A stretch of DNA of 64,000 bases, taken from DASQZT01 sp963728965 (lineage in GTDB: Bacteria; Acidobacteriota; Terriglobia; Bryobacterales; Bryobacteraceae). Shown here piece by piece: positions 51,516 through 60,430 of the stretch (within the stretch, counting starts at the first letter, position 1; every line of letters starts with the position of its first letter). Both the position numbers and the translations under genes were made by a program. The notes below the pieces were generated by a model, which was not told the origin of the DNA, searched no databases, and saw only the letters and a program-made list of their open reading frames with translations. The stretch lies in NCBI GenBank assembly GCA_963728965.1, contig CAVSMH010000008.1:744001-808000 (forward strand), read 5' to 3'.

Positions 51516-52181
51516 ATGCGCAAAGCGGTCTGCGGCCTTCTGCCCGTTCTGGTGTCGCTCGCGTGGGGGCAGGGGGTTCACCCCATCACCGGGCGCGCCT
51601 ATGCGGGAATCATGGGACCGGGCGGCGCGGGCTGGCTGGTGCGACCCGAGCGCCAGGCCGAGGAACGTCCCGACCGGGCGCTCGATTCGCTCGGCATCGC
51701 GCGCGGGTCCACCGTGGCCGATATCGGCGCCGGCGCCGGGTACATGACCTGGCGGCTGGCGCAACGGGTCGGGCCGGCCGGTAGAGTCTATGCCAACGAC
51801 ATTCAGCCGGGTATGCTCGATCTGCTCCGCCGGAACATGGAGCAACGCAAGCTCGGCAACGTCGAGACGATCCTCGGCACGGTGGACGATCCCCGCCTGC
51901 CCCCGGGCGTGCTCGATCTGGCGCTGCTGGTAGATGTCTATCACGAGTTCTCCGCCCCGCAACAGATGCTGCGCCACCTTCGCGAATCGCTGAAGCCCGG
52001 CGGGCGCATGGTGCTGCTGGAGTATCGCGCCGAAGACCCCAAGGTCCCTATCCGTCCCGAACACAAGATGACCGTCGACCAGGTGAAGGCCGAAATCGAG
52101 CCCGAGGGATTCCGCCTCGATCGTGTCGTCGAAACCCTGCCGCGCCAGCACCTGCTCATCTTTCGAAAGAGCGCGCAGTGA
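51516..52181 (+). CDS. Class I SAM-dependent methyltransferase with signal peptide
   Basis: This encodes 221 residues starting MRKAVCGLLPVLVSLAWGQG, which looks like a cleavable signal sequence. The Rossmann methyltransferase motifs follow: motif I VADIGAGAGYMTWRLAQRVG, acidic motif GRVYANDIQPGMLDLL, LDLALLVDVYHEFSAPQQML, and LKPGGRMVLLEYR. SAM is not expected outside the cytoplasm, so either the signal is not used or the protein has another role. It overlaps the start of the ABC ATPase gene. Confidence 0.87.
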   Translation: MRKAVCGLLPVLVSLAWGQGVHPITGRAYAGIMGPGGAGWLVRPERQAEERPDRALDSLGIARGSTVADIGAGAGYMTWRLAQRVGPAGRVYANDIQPGMLDLLRRNMEQRKLGNVETILGTVDDPRLPPGVLDLALLVDVYHEFSAPQQMLRHLRESLKPGGRMVLLEYRAEDPKVPIRPEHKMTVDQVKAEIEPEGFRLDRVVETLPRQHLLIFRKSAQ

Positions 52182-52930
52182 TGGTCGATCCGGCGATCCT
52201 GGTGCGCGACCTGCGGAAGGTTTACGGGCAGAAGGCGGCCGTCGATGGCGTGGACCTGGAGGTTCCGCGCGGCTCCTTCTTCGGCTTTTTAGGCCCCAAC
52301 GGGGCGGGGAAGTCCACCACCATCCGGATGCTCACCGGGCTGGTTCCGCCCGATGCCGGGTCTATCGAGATCCTCGGGCTGTCTCTGCCGGAACAGGAAT
52401 TGGAGATCAAGCGGAGAGTCGGCCTTGTGCCTGACGAGTCGCTGCTCTTCGACCGGCTCACCGGCGCGGAATTCCTCGAATTCGTGGGCCGCATGTATGG
52501 GTTGACTCGCGCGGTTGCCAAAGCGCGCTCGCGGGACCTGTTGGACCTGTTTCAATTGCAGGTGGACCGCAAGATCATCGGCGAATACTCCAAAGGCATG
52601 CGGAAGCGCGTAGCCATGGCCGCTTCGCTGATCCACCATCCCGACCTGTTCCTGATGGACGAGCCGTTCGAGGGAGTGGATGCCATGGGCGCCCGCCTCA
52701 TGAAGGACATCCTGCTCGACCAGGTGGCGCGCGGGGCGACCATTTTCCTGACCTCGCACGTACTGGAAGTGGTGGAACGGCTGTGCGACCACGTCGCCAT
52801 TATCCATCAGGGGAAGATTGTCACCAGCGGCACGCTGGCGGATCTTCGCGCGGGCGGCGAATCGCTGGAGGACGCCTTCGTGCGCATGGTGGGCGCCGGC
52901 GGCCGTCCCGAACGGCTGGAGTGGCTGTGA
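52181..52930 (+). CDS. ABC transporter ATP-binding protein (ABC-2/DrrA-type exporter)
   Basis: This encodes about 249 residues; GTG at 52178 and ATG at 52181 are adjacent in frame, the latter forming TGATG with the preceding stop. Walker A is FLGPNGAGKSTTIRMLTGL, the signature is YSKGMRKRVAMAASLI, Walker B is LFLMDEPFEGVDAMGARL, and the switch His is in LTSHVLEVVERLCDHVAII. It powers the membrane protein coded directly after it (GTGA overlap). The cargo is not indicated. Confidence 0.94.
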   Translation: MVDPAILVRDLRKVYGQKAAVDGVDLEVPRGSFFGFLGPNGAGKSTTIRMLTGLVPPDAGSIEILGLSLPEQELEIKRRVGLVPDESLLFDRLTGAEFLEFVGRMYGLTRAVAKARSRDLLDLFQLQVDRKIIGEYSKGMRKRVAMAASLIHHPDLFLMDEPFEGVDAMGARLMKDILLDQVARGATIFLTSHVLEVVERLCDHVAIIHQGKIVTSGTLADLRAGGESLEDAFVRMVGAGGRPERLEWL

Positions 52931-54543
52931 TCGCCGCCATTGTTCGGGCGCAGCTCCTGAGCATGCGCCTCGGCGCGAGCCGCGGCACGTGGATTACGGC
53001 CGTGGCGGCGACCCTCTGGTATGGTCTCTGGTGTTTCATCGCGGCCTCCCTGTTTGTGGCGGCATCCGCCGCGGACGCCGCCAGCCTGGACCGCGACTTT
53101 CCGCTCGCGCTGCTGGCGGTATTCGCCTACTGGCAGTTCATGCCCGTGCTCTCCGCGAGCCTGGGCGCGGGGCTGGATATGCGCAAGATGCTGGTCTATC
53201 CGGTGCCGCACGCCTCGCTGTTTCGCGTGGAACTGCTGCTGCGGCTGACCTCGGGCGCGGAAATGGTGTTGGTGCTGGCCGCGGGAACCATGGGCATGCT
53301 GCGCAACAGCGCGTCGGCGGCGCGTCCGGCGGGCTGGTTCCTGGTTCCCACGATCGCCCTGTTCACCCTCTTCAACGTGCTGCTCTCTTCCGGACTGCGC
53401 AGCCTCATGGAGCGGCTGCTGACCAAACGCAAGGTGCGCGAGGCATTCGGTATCGTCCTGCTGGCGCTTTACGTGGTGCCGCGGCTGCTGGTTTATTCCG
53501 GGGTGCCGCGCCGCGCGCTCGACCCGATCGCCGGGGTGCTCGGCACAGCCGTCCTGCCGTGGACGGCGGCGGCCCGCGCGGCCTGGGAGCCGGTCGTCGG
53601 GGGCGCCCGCCTGGCCGGCTTCCTGCTCCTCGGCGGGTGGACCCTGGCGGCCTGGTGGTTCGGCCGCGCGCAGTTCGAACGCAACCTGCGTTACGATGCT
53701 CTCGCCGCCCAAGCCACCCCGCTGCCGCGGCCCACGTCGCGCCTCGAAATCTGGAAGGAGCGGTTCTACCGCATCCCGTCCCTCCTGTGGAGCGACCCCG
53801 TGGGCGCTATCGTCGAGAAAGAGCTGCGCTCGCTGGCCCGCACGCCGCGCTTCCGTATGGTGTTCATCATGGGCTTCACCTTTGGCCTGGCGGTCTGGTT
53901 TCCGATGATCGCCAGCCGCCAGCGCTCCGCGGCCGCGCCGCAGTATTTTCTGATCGTGGTCGCGGTCTACGCGCTTACCTTGCTGGGCCAGGTGTCGTAT
54001 TGGAACTGCTTCGGATTCGACCGTTCGGCGGCGGCGGTTTACTTTACCGCCCCGCAACCGATCCGGGCCGTTCTGATCGGCAAGAACATCGCCTCTATGT
54101 TTTTCGTGTATCTGGAAGTGTTGGTGCTCGGCGGCATCGCCTTAGTGCTGCGCCTCGCGGGCGGTTGGCCCAAGTTGCTGGAGATGCTGGTGGTGGTGGC
54201 GGTCTGCTCGCTGTACATGCTCGGCGTGGGCAACCTCAGTTCGGTCCAGTATCCACGCGGAATGAGCCCGGAGCGGGTGGCTCATGGCGGTTCGAGCAAC
54301 CGCTTTCAGGGAATCATCTTCCTGGTCTACCCGCTGGCCCTGCTGCCCGTGGCGCTGGCCTACCTCGCGCGCTACGCCTTCGGCAGCCAGGTGGCGTTCC
54401 TGCTGGTGTTGGGAATCGCGGCCATCATCGGCGCCGTCGTGTACTGGACCGCCACCGAATCAGCCGTGGGCACGGCCCGCCACCGTCGCGAGCAGATCCT
54501 GCGTGAACTCTCGAAAGGCGACGGTCCGGTGGCGACGGGCTGA
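52927..54543 (+). CDS. ABC-2-like exporter membrane subunit
   Basis: This encodes 538 residues starting at GTG (IAAIVRAQLLSMRLGASRGT) overlapping the ATPase stop. About 12-14 hydrophobic helices are present (ITAVAATLWYGLWCFIAASL; FLLVLGIAAIIGAVVYWTAT), with a central soluble loop at ~245-310. It has the length of a double ABC-2 half-transporter and is the only membrane partner, so it likely forms the pore alone as a dimer or as one chain. No substrate can be deduced. Confidence 0.88.
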   Translation: MIAAIVRAQLLSMRLGASRGTWITAVAATLWYGLWCFIAASLFVAASAADAASLDRDFPLALLAVFAYWQFMPVLSASLGAGLDMRKMLVYPVPHASLFRVELLLRLTSGAEMVLVLAAGTMGMLRNSASAARPAGWFLVPTIALFTLFNVLLSSGLRSLMERLLTKRKVREAFGIVLLALYVVPRLLVYSGVPRRALDPIAGVLGTAVLPWTAAARAAWEPVVGGARLAGFLLLGGWTLAAWWFGRAQFERNLRYDALAAQATPLPRPTSRLEIWKERFYRIPSLLWSDPVGAIVEKELRSLARTPRFRMVFIMGFTFGLAVWFPMIASRQRSAAAPQYFLIVVAVYALTLLGQVSYWNCFGFDRSAAAVYFTAPQPIRAVLIGKNIASMFFVYLEVLVLGGIALVLRLAGGWPKLLEMLVVVAVCSLYMLGVGNLSSVQYPRGMSPERVAHGGSSNRFQGIIFLVYPLALLPVALAYLARYAFGSQVAFLLVLGIAAIIGAVVYWTATESAVGTARHRREQILRELSKGDGPVATG

Positions 54544-54625
54544 CCCTGCACCGAACCCCGCCCTCGCCATTCCGATACCGGCGGAACGAGATGGTTAACC
54601 TCAGCGGCTCCCCGTAAACTCGGCG

Positions 54626-55558
54626 CTATTGTTTCTTCTTCAGCACGTCCACCAGTTCCTGAACGGCGTTGGCGCTTTTCTTGAGCATGGCCTGCTCGTC
54701 GGCGGTGAGTTTGATCTCGTAGACCTGCTCCACGCCGCGGGCCCCCAACTTCACCGGCACGCCCACGAACAGCCCGTGGATGCCGTATTCGCCTTCCAGG
54801 TAGGCCGCGCACGGCAGGACCTTTTTCTTATCCTTGAGGATGGATTCCGCCATTTCCACCGCGGCGGCCGATGGCGCATAGTACGCGCTGCCGGTCTTCA
54901 GGTGCTTGACGATTTCGGCGCCGCCGTTGCGCGTGCGGTCCACAATCCGGTCAATCGTCGCCTGGTCCATCAGTTCGGTCAGCGGAATGCCCGAAACGCT
55001 GCTCAGCCGGACCAGCGGCACCATGGTGTCCCCATGGCCCCCCATCACCACCGCCGTCACGTTCTCGACGGAAACCTTGAGTTCCTGCGCGATGAACGTG
55101 CGGAAGCGGGCGCTGTCGAGCACGCCGGCCATCCCGACCACACGATTCTTGCTGAACTTCGACACCTGGAATGCCGCCTGCGTCATCACGTCCAGCGGAT
55201 TGGTAACCACAATCAGGATGCTGTTGGGAGAGTACCTGGCAACCTGCTCGGTAGCGGTCCGAACCACTTCGTAGTTGGCCATGAGGAGGTCGTCACGGCT
55301 CATCCCGGGCTTCCGCGGAAAACCCGCCGTGATGATCACGATGTCGGAATTCGCCGTCGGCTCGTAATCGTTGGCGCCCGTCACGCTTACGTCGTAGCCC
55401 TGAACCGGGCCGGACTGGAGCAGATCGAGCCCCTTCCCCTGTGGAATGCCCTCCACCACATCGACCAGGACCACATCGGCGAGTTCCTTGTCGGCAATCC
55501 GCACCGCGCAGTTCGCGCCGACGTTGCCGGCGCCCACAACCGTTACTTTCTTTCGCAA
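54626..55558 (-). CDS. mdh: Malate dehydrogenase (LDH-like type), TTG start
   Basis: This encodes 310 residues starting at a TTG (55556-55558) that gives MRKKVTVVGAGNVGANCAVR, with GGAG six bases upstream; no ATG is suitable. NAD motif VVGAGNVGA, substrate loop TAGFPRKPGMSRDDLL with the malate-type Arg, DVMTQAAFQVSKF, and the catalytic His in VMGGHGDTMVPLVRLS. It interconverts malate and oxaloacetate in the TCA cycle. The gene stands alone, convergent to the ABC operon. Confidence 0.95.
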   Translation of the reverse strand: MRKKVTVVGAGNVGANCAVRIADKELADVVLVDVVEGIPQGKGLDLLQSGPVQGYDVSVTGANDYEPTANSDIVIITAGFPRKPGMSRDDLLMANYEVVRTATEQVARYSPNSILIVVTNPLDVMTQAAFQVSKFSKNRVVGMAGVLDSARFRTFIAQELKVSVENVTAVVMGGHGDTMVPLVRLSSVSGIPLTELMDQATIDRIVDRTRNGGAEIVKHLKTGSAYYAPSAAAVEMAESILKDKKKVLPCAAYLEGEYGIHGLFVGVPVKLGARGVEQVYEIKLTADEQAMLKKSANAVQELVDVLKKKQ

Positions 55559-55670
55559 GGCAGGCTCCTTAATCGCAATTGCACCAAGATTATAACAACG
55601 GGAGACTGCTCCAATGACCGGCTCTCTACCCGCATGTTGGGGTGGTGGGAACTGACTCCGATGGGCTATC

Positions 55671-56006
55671 ATGGAGGCCGAGTTCCCGCTGCGAATCATG
55701 GGACGGCGCTGCACGATCACCGTTATCGTGTGCCTGTTGACTGCTCTCGCATCGACGCTGTCAGGCCAGTCACCGCCACACGGTGTGGAAGTCTTCGTCA
55801 AGAATCCAGAGGGCCAGCCCATCGCGAACGTGAGGGTTGTGGTAAGCGCCGATGGCGTCGTGTTTCGCGACGGTACGACCGATGCGAAAGGCCGCATCCT
55901 ATTCCCGCCGTTGGCCTTAGGGCAGTACACCCTGGTCGCTGCCAGGGAAGGATTCGAAACCCTCCAAAAGGACGGAATCGATTTCACGCAATCGCTCATC
56001 GAGTAG
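55671..56006 (+). CDS. N-terminal fragment of a TonB-type receptor (carboxypeptidase-regulatory domain)
   Basis: This encodes 111 residues ending at a TAG (56004-56006). The signal peptide is best from the Met at 55698 (MGRRCTITVIVCLLTALAST). The rest is a carboxypeptidase-regulatory-like Ig fold (EVFVKNPEGQPIANVRVVVS, then LPPLALG-like FPPLALGQYTLVAAREGFET). This domain normally leads straight into a TonB-dependent-type receptor. The next gene continues the same protein in another frame, so this piece is half of a frameshifted gene rather than a separate protein. Confidence 0.75.
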   Translation: MEAEFPLRIMGRRCTITVIVCLLTALASTLSGQSPPHGVEVFVKNPEGQPIANVRVVVSADGVVFRDGTTDAKGRILFPPLALGQYTLVAAREGFETLQKDGIDFTQSLIE

Positions 56007-56007
56007 C

Positions 56008-58191
56008 GTGGAACTGACCCTCGAACCGGCTTTGGCCCGGCACGAACGGGTCGAGGTCAGCGCCACCGCCGATCCCGTCGAACAGGGGGCACTCACTCCC
56101 AACCAGGTGTCCGGCGCCACGCTCAAGGACATTCGCAAGCCCGAAACGGTGGCCGACGCCTTACCCCTGGTTCCCGGAGTGGCCCGCACGCCGGCAGGGG
56201 ATCTGGAGATCTCCGGAGCCGGCGAACACCGCAGCGCATTGATCGTGAACTCCGCCGATGTTACCGATCCGGCCACCGGACAGTTCGGCCTCACCGTTCC
56301 CATCGACAGCGTGGAAAGCCTCAGCGTTTTTCAGACGCCGTTCCTGGCGGAATACGGTCGCTTTACTTCCGGACTGGTCTCGGTCGAAACGCGCCACGGC
56401 GGCGAGCAATGGAAATGGGAGATCAACGACCCGTTCCCGGATTTCCGTATCTATAGCTGGCACCTCCACGGCGTGCGCGATGCGACGCCGCGCCTGAACC
56501 TGGAAGGCCCGATTCTCAAACGAAAGCTCTACTTCTCCGAGGGCCTGGAGTACGAGGCGCGCAATCTGGAAATCCACACCCTGCCGTTCCCCGCCAACCT
56601 GACCCGGAAACAGGGCGTCAACTCGTTCGCCCAGCTCGATTGGGTTCAGTCCGAACGGAACCTGGTTACCGCCACCATCCACGTCGCTCCGCAGCGCTTG
56701 CGGTACGCCAACCTCGACTATTTCAACCCCCAGCCGGCAACGCCCGACGCCGTCATCCACAATTACACCGGCACCATCGCCGACCGCCTGTCCTTGTGGG
56801 GCGGATTGCTCGAAAACACGTTTTCCGTCACCCGGTTCGGCGCGCAGGTATGGGGGCAGGGCAATCAGGAATTCACAGTTACGCCGGGCGGCAACCGCGG
56901 AAACTATTTCGCCGAGCGGAACCGCGAGGCCTCCCGCGTGGCGGGGCTGCCGACCTATACCTTTCCGGCGTTCAACCACCTGGGAGCGCACAGCTTCAAA
57001 ATGGGATCATACATCGCCGGGAGCGCCAACGAAGGCGAGCTGCGCGAGCGCCCCATCAACCTCCTGGACGGCGCCGGCCATTTGTATGAGCGAATGGTGT
57101 TCAGCGGCGGCCATCCCTATGAAAAATCGGACCGCGAGTACGCGTTTTTCGGCCAGGACCACTGGAGCATCTCCACCCGGGTCGCGGCGGACCTGGGCAT
57201 TCGCACCGAATCACAAGCCGTCTCCCAGAGCTTTCGCGTGGCGCCGCGCGCCGGCATCGCCTGGGTGCCGTTTGCCAATTCGGGTACGGTGGTCCGCGCC
57301 GGTTTCGGGCTCTTCTACGACCGCGTGCCGCTCAACATCTACTGCTTCGATCTCTACCCTAAGCGTTTCATCACGTTCTACGACCCGGCGGGGGCGGTCA
57401 CCGGCGGACCCTACCTTTTCGGGAACGCCCTGGGCTCCGTCGACATTCACTCGCGCTGGGTGTTTCACAATCGTGTCCCGGGCGATTTTTCTCCGCGCAG
57501 CGGCACGGCCAGCCTGTACCTGGAGCAGACCGTCGGGCACAAGCTCAAGCTGCGTGCGGGCTACCTGGAGAATCGCTCGGCCGGCCTCGTCATGATGAAC
57601 GCGATCGGGCCTGACCCGCAAACCCGCCTGGGAGCCTACGAGTTGTCCGGCACCGGCGACGCGCATTACCGCCAGCTCGAAATCACCGCACGATTCCGGC
57701 CCAGTGCCGACCATGAAATCTTCGTTTCCTATGTGCGCAGCCGGGCTCGCGGCGATCTCAACGATTTCAACAACTACCTCGGCAGTTATCCCCAGGCGAT
57801 CGTCCGTCCGAACCAGGACGGTACCCTGCCCGGCGATCTGCCCAAGCGCTTTCTGGCCTGGGGCCTGTTCAAGTTTCCGCGCGGGATCCAGGTGGCCCCC
57901 ATTGCCGAATACCGCAGCGGATTCCCCTACACCGTCTTCGACGCACGCCAGAACTACGTGGGCATGCCCAACCAGCAGCGCTACGGTAATTTTCTTTCGC
58001 TCGATTCCCGGTTTTCGAAAGATATCCCGGTGACCCAGAAGTACACCGTGCGCCTGTCGCTGGTGACCTACAACCTCACCAACCACTTCAATCCCAACAC
58101 CCTCCACGCCAACACCGCCGATGCGGCCTACGGCATCTTCTTCGGCAGCCGGGGGCGGCGGTACACCATGGATTTCGACGTGTTGTTCTGA
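56008..58191 (+). CDS. TonB-dependent-type outer membrane receptor, separated from its N-terminus by a frameshift
   Basis: This encodes 727 residues. The first residues VELTLEPALARHERVEVSAT are the usual linker after the regulatory domain. The plug follows (ATLKDIRKPETVADALPLVP, then SLSVFQTPFLAEYGRFTSGL, VSVETRHGG), and the beta-barrel runs from ~150 to the aromatic C-terminus RYTMDFDVLF. Removing one T at about 56004 would restore IESVELTLEP and a ~840-residue receptor. The family imports complex carbohydrates or other large ligands in this phylum, but the TonB box and ligand are not evident. As written, it lacks a signal peptide and cannot reach the membrane. Confidence 0.8.
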   Translation: MELTLEPALARHERVEVSATADPVEQGALTPNQVSGATLKDIRKPETVADALPLVPGVARTPAGDLEISGAGEHRSALIVNSADVTDPATGQFGLTVPIDSVESLSVFQTPFLAEYGRFTSGLVSVETRHGGEQWKWEINDPFPDFRIYSWHLHGVRDATPRLNLEGPILKRKLYFSEGLEYEARNLEIHTLPFPANLTRKQGVNSFAQLDWVQSERNLVTATIHVAPQRLRYANLDYFNPQPATPDAVIHNYTGTIADRLSLWGGLLENTFSVTRFGAQVWGQGNQEFTVTPGGNRGNYFAERNREASRVAGLPTYTFPAFNHLGAHSFKMGSYIAGSANEGELRERPINLLDGAGHLYERMVFSGGHPYEKSDREYAFFGQDHWSISTRVAADLGIRTESQAVSQSFRVAPRAGIAWVPFANSGTVVRAGFGLFYDRVPLNIYCFDLYPKRFITFYDPAGAVTGGPYLFGNALGSVDIHSRWVFHNRVPGDFSPRSGTASLYLEQTVGHKLKLRAGYLENRSAGLVMMNAIGPDPQTRLGAYELSGTGDAHYRQLEITARFRPSADHEIFVSYVRSRARGDLNDFNNYLGSYPQAIVRPNQDGTLPGDLPKRFLAWGLFKFPRGIQVAPIAEYRSGFPYTVFDARQNYVGMPNQQRYGNFLSLDSRFSKDIPVTQKYTVRLSLVTYNLTNHFNPNTLHANTADAAYGIFFGSRGRRYTMDFDVLF

Positions 58192-58201
58192 GTGGCTCCC
58201 G

Positions 58202-59407
58202 TCACCACTCAAAGGAAAGCTGCGCGGAGCGCCGCGCCTTCCGGTCGTTTGGCACGCTGCGGCCGCCAAGCGAGGCGGAAATCCGCTTCTCGTGCGCCAC
58301 CAACTCGTGCAAATCCGCCGCGGGCGCGCAGCGCTCTTCCACCACCCGCACAAACCGTTCCAGCCGCCGGAAGCCTTCCACTTTCTCCGTGTCGCCCATC
58401 CGCGCCTGGTCGAGCGAGCGCCGGAGCACCTCGATCGATTCGTCGTACGTCTTCAGCGGAACCGGGAACGGGTGCCCGTCCTTCCCGCCATGAGCGAACG
58501 AGAATCGGGCCGGGTCAGTGAAACGAGTCGGCGTGCCGTGCACCACCTCGGCCACCAGCGCCAGCGCCTGCAACGTCCGCGGCCCGAGATTTTCGAGCAG
58601 CAGCAGCGATGCGAAATCGCGGAACTCGCGTTCGTAAGCCACCGACAGGACGGCTCCCAGGCGCTTCAGGTCGATATCGGCGGCGCGCACATCGTGGTGC
58701 CGCGGGGCGATCCACTGGCGCAGCTCGCCCAGTACCCGATCGGTCGGCTGCCGCACGATTTCGAGCAACGCGTTTTGCGCCGGCCCCGCCTGGCGATCCA
58801 CCAGGTTCAGAATCGTCCCCTGGTGCTCGCCCGCAATTCCTGTGTGCGGTTCGCAAGTGAAATCGCGCACCGCGCCCGAGTGCCAGTGGTAACGTCGCGC
58901 CAGACCGCTTTCGTCGTTCAATCCCTGCTGCACCACCGTCCAGTCCCCCGAGGCGCTCACGATGAAGGAGTGCAGGTAAATCTGGAACCCGTCGGCGATG
59001 GCGTTGTTGTCGATGCGCGCCGTCAGCCGGCTCGTTGCCACCAGCGAGTCGCCGTCGAGGCCGCGGCGCTCCGCCACCGCCCTCAGCTCGTCCGGAGTCC
59101 CTCGCGCATGCCGCCCGCGGCCGCCGCAGACATACAGGCCCAGCTCGTCGGCCCGCGGATTCAGTCCCCTCTTCAGCGCTCCCAGCACCGAGGTAGTGAT
59201 TCCCGAGGAGTGCCAGTCCATCCCCATCACCGAGCCCAGCGCCTGGAACCACAGCGGATCGCTCAGCCGCGAGAGCAATTCCCGCTGCCCGTAGTGGTGC
59301 AGGATGCTCTCTACGATGGCCGTGCCGAGCTTCGTCATCCGCTCGGCCATCCAAGCCGGCACGTGGCCGCCATGCAGCGGCAGGTCCGCATGTCCGGAAC
59401 GTTGCAT
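58202..59407 (-). CDS. DUF763 family protein
   Basis: This encodes 401 residues from MQRSGHADLPLHGGHVPAWM, the diagnostic DUF763 start, and continuing with MTKLGTAIVESILHHYGQRE and FQALGSVMGMDWHSSGITTS. A central His-rich portion (YHWHSGAVRDFTCEPHTGIA, then APRHHDVRAADID) and a helical C-terminus with RHADS-like LLLLENLGPRTLQALALVAE are seen. The family occurs in archaea and bacteria; no biochemical role is established to my knowledge. It lies 8 bases after the membrane-protein gene in an apparent operon. Confidence 0.88.
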   Translation of the reverse strand: MQRSGHADLPLHGGHVPAWMAERMTKLGTAIVESILHHYGQRELLSRLSDPLWFQALGSVMGMDWHSSGITTSVLGALKRGLNPRADELGLYVCGGRGRHARGTPDELRAVAERRGLDGDSLVATSRLTARIDNNAIADGFQIYLHSFIVSASGDWTVVQQGLNDESGLARRYHWHSGAVRDFTCEPHTGIAGEHQGTILNLVDRQAGPAQNALLEIVRQPTDRVLGELRQWIAPRHHDVRAADIDLKRLGAVLSVAYEREFRDFASLLLLENLGPRTLQALALVAEVVHGTPTRFTDPARFSFAHGGKDGHPFPVPLKTYDESIEVLRRSLDQARMGDTEKVEGFRRLERFVRVVEERCAPAADLHELVAHEKRISASLGGRSVPNDRKARRSAQLSFEW

Positions 59408-59415
59408 CGACTCTT

Positions 59416-60399
59416 TCAGTCTACCGGTTGCCGGTCCCACCAGCGGCCGCAAAAGTACAGCGATACCAGCCACCCGCCCACCGCGACGGTGAGAAAGCCG
59501 GCCGCTGCCAGCGCCGTCGAAGCCACCACCTGCACCACTCCGAACATCACCCGGCCAGCCGTGAATCGCCAGCGCATTTGCGGCAGGCGCAGCAGCACGG
59601 AGGGAATGTGGCCGACGGCCAGCGCCGTGAACCCGAACGTCAGCCCGGCCCGCGGGTCGAGCGGCAAAACCAGCACCGCCAGGATCCCGAGAAAGACCAT
59701 GTCCTTGGCCCAGAGAACGCGAATCCCGCGGACCGGCATCACCCGGTAGCGGGTCAGTCCGGATGCGGAGTCGAGACCGAACAGCGATTGCGCCCACGTG
59801 CTGAGCGCCAACGCAACCAGGATCGAGAAGATCGGCAGCGCGCCCGGGTCCGGATGCGGAGTCAGAAACCGGTACGCCGCTCCGCCCGCGCTCACCAATA
59901 CCGCCACCCACGTATCCAGCACGCTCCCCATCTGTCGCACGGTGGTCAGCGGCAGGATACCCAGCCATTCGGGAAGCCGCAGCCGCACCGAGGGTAGGCG
60001 GGCTGCCGCGAGCGCTGCCTGCATGACTCCCGCCAGCCCCAGGAACGCCAGGGCCAGTTTCGGCGCGGCCACCAGCATCAGCACCAGCACCAGCCACATC
60101 ACGGGGCTGAGGGCCAGGCTCACCAGCCGCAGGGCCATCCGCTGCGGCCCGGTCAAGGGCCACATCGCCAGGCGCACCGGTGGGATTTTGGCCAGCGGAT
60201 CGGAGGAAAGCGGAAACAGCAGCAGAAAGCCGAGCAGGAGCAGGAACGGATACGCGCTCACCGGCGCCTGCCCGCTTTCGAACGCGCCCCACATCAGCAG
60301 GCCGACGAACAGGAAGAAGTTGTTGACCTTAAACGAGCCGAATGTGCCAAGGTCCCGCCGGACGGCGTGGCTGAGGGACCGGAGAATCGCCTGGACCAA
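59416..60399 (-). CDS. Multipass membrane protein of unknown function
   Basis: This encodes 327 residues with about eight hydrophobic helices (NNFFLFVGLLMWGAFESGQA; YPFLLLLGFLLLFPLSSDPL; LSPVMWLVLVLMLVAAPKLA; VVQVVASTALAAAGFLTVAV). Short conserved-looking loops are SSDPLAKIPPVRLAMWPLTG and TGPQRMALRLVSLALSP. The arrangement recalls ABC-2-type membrane subunits, but no ATPase is adjacent. It precedes the DUF763 gene on the same strand. Confidence 0.75.
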   Translation of the reverse strand: MVQAILRSLSHAVRRDLGTFGSFKVNNFFLFVGLLMWGAFESGQAPVSAYPFLLLLGFLLLFPLSSDPLAKIPPVRLAMWPLTGPQRMALRLVSLALSPVMWLVLVLMLVAAPKLALAFLGLAGVMQAALAAARLPSVRLRLPEWLGILPLTTVRQMGSVLDTWVAVLVSAGGAAYRFLTPHPDPGALPIFSILVALALSTWAQSLFGLDSASGLTRYRVMPVRGIRVLWAKDMVFLGILAVLVLPLDPRAGLTFGFTALAVGHIPSVLLRLPQMRWRFTAGRVMFGVVQVVASTALAAAGFLTVAVGGWLVSLYFCGRWWDRQPVD

Positions 60400-60430
60400 T
60401 CCCTATTATCGACAGCGAGCCGCGCTGATC

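Noticed and set aside
58121..59749. Plus-strand open frame of 542 codons
   Set aside because: It is antisense to DUF763 and the neighbouring membrane gene; composition is Arg/Pro/His-rich with no recognisable motif.
59408..60292. Extension of the DUF763 frame upstream to 60292
   Set aside because: The family starts at MQRSGHADLPLHGG; the extension is an out-of-frame reading of the membrane-protein gene.
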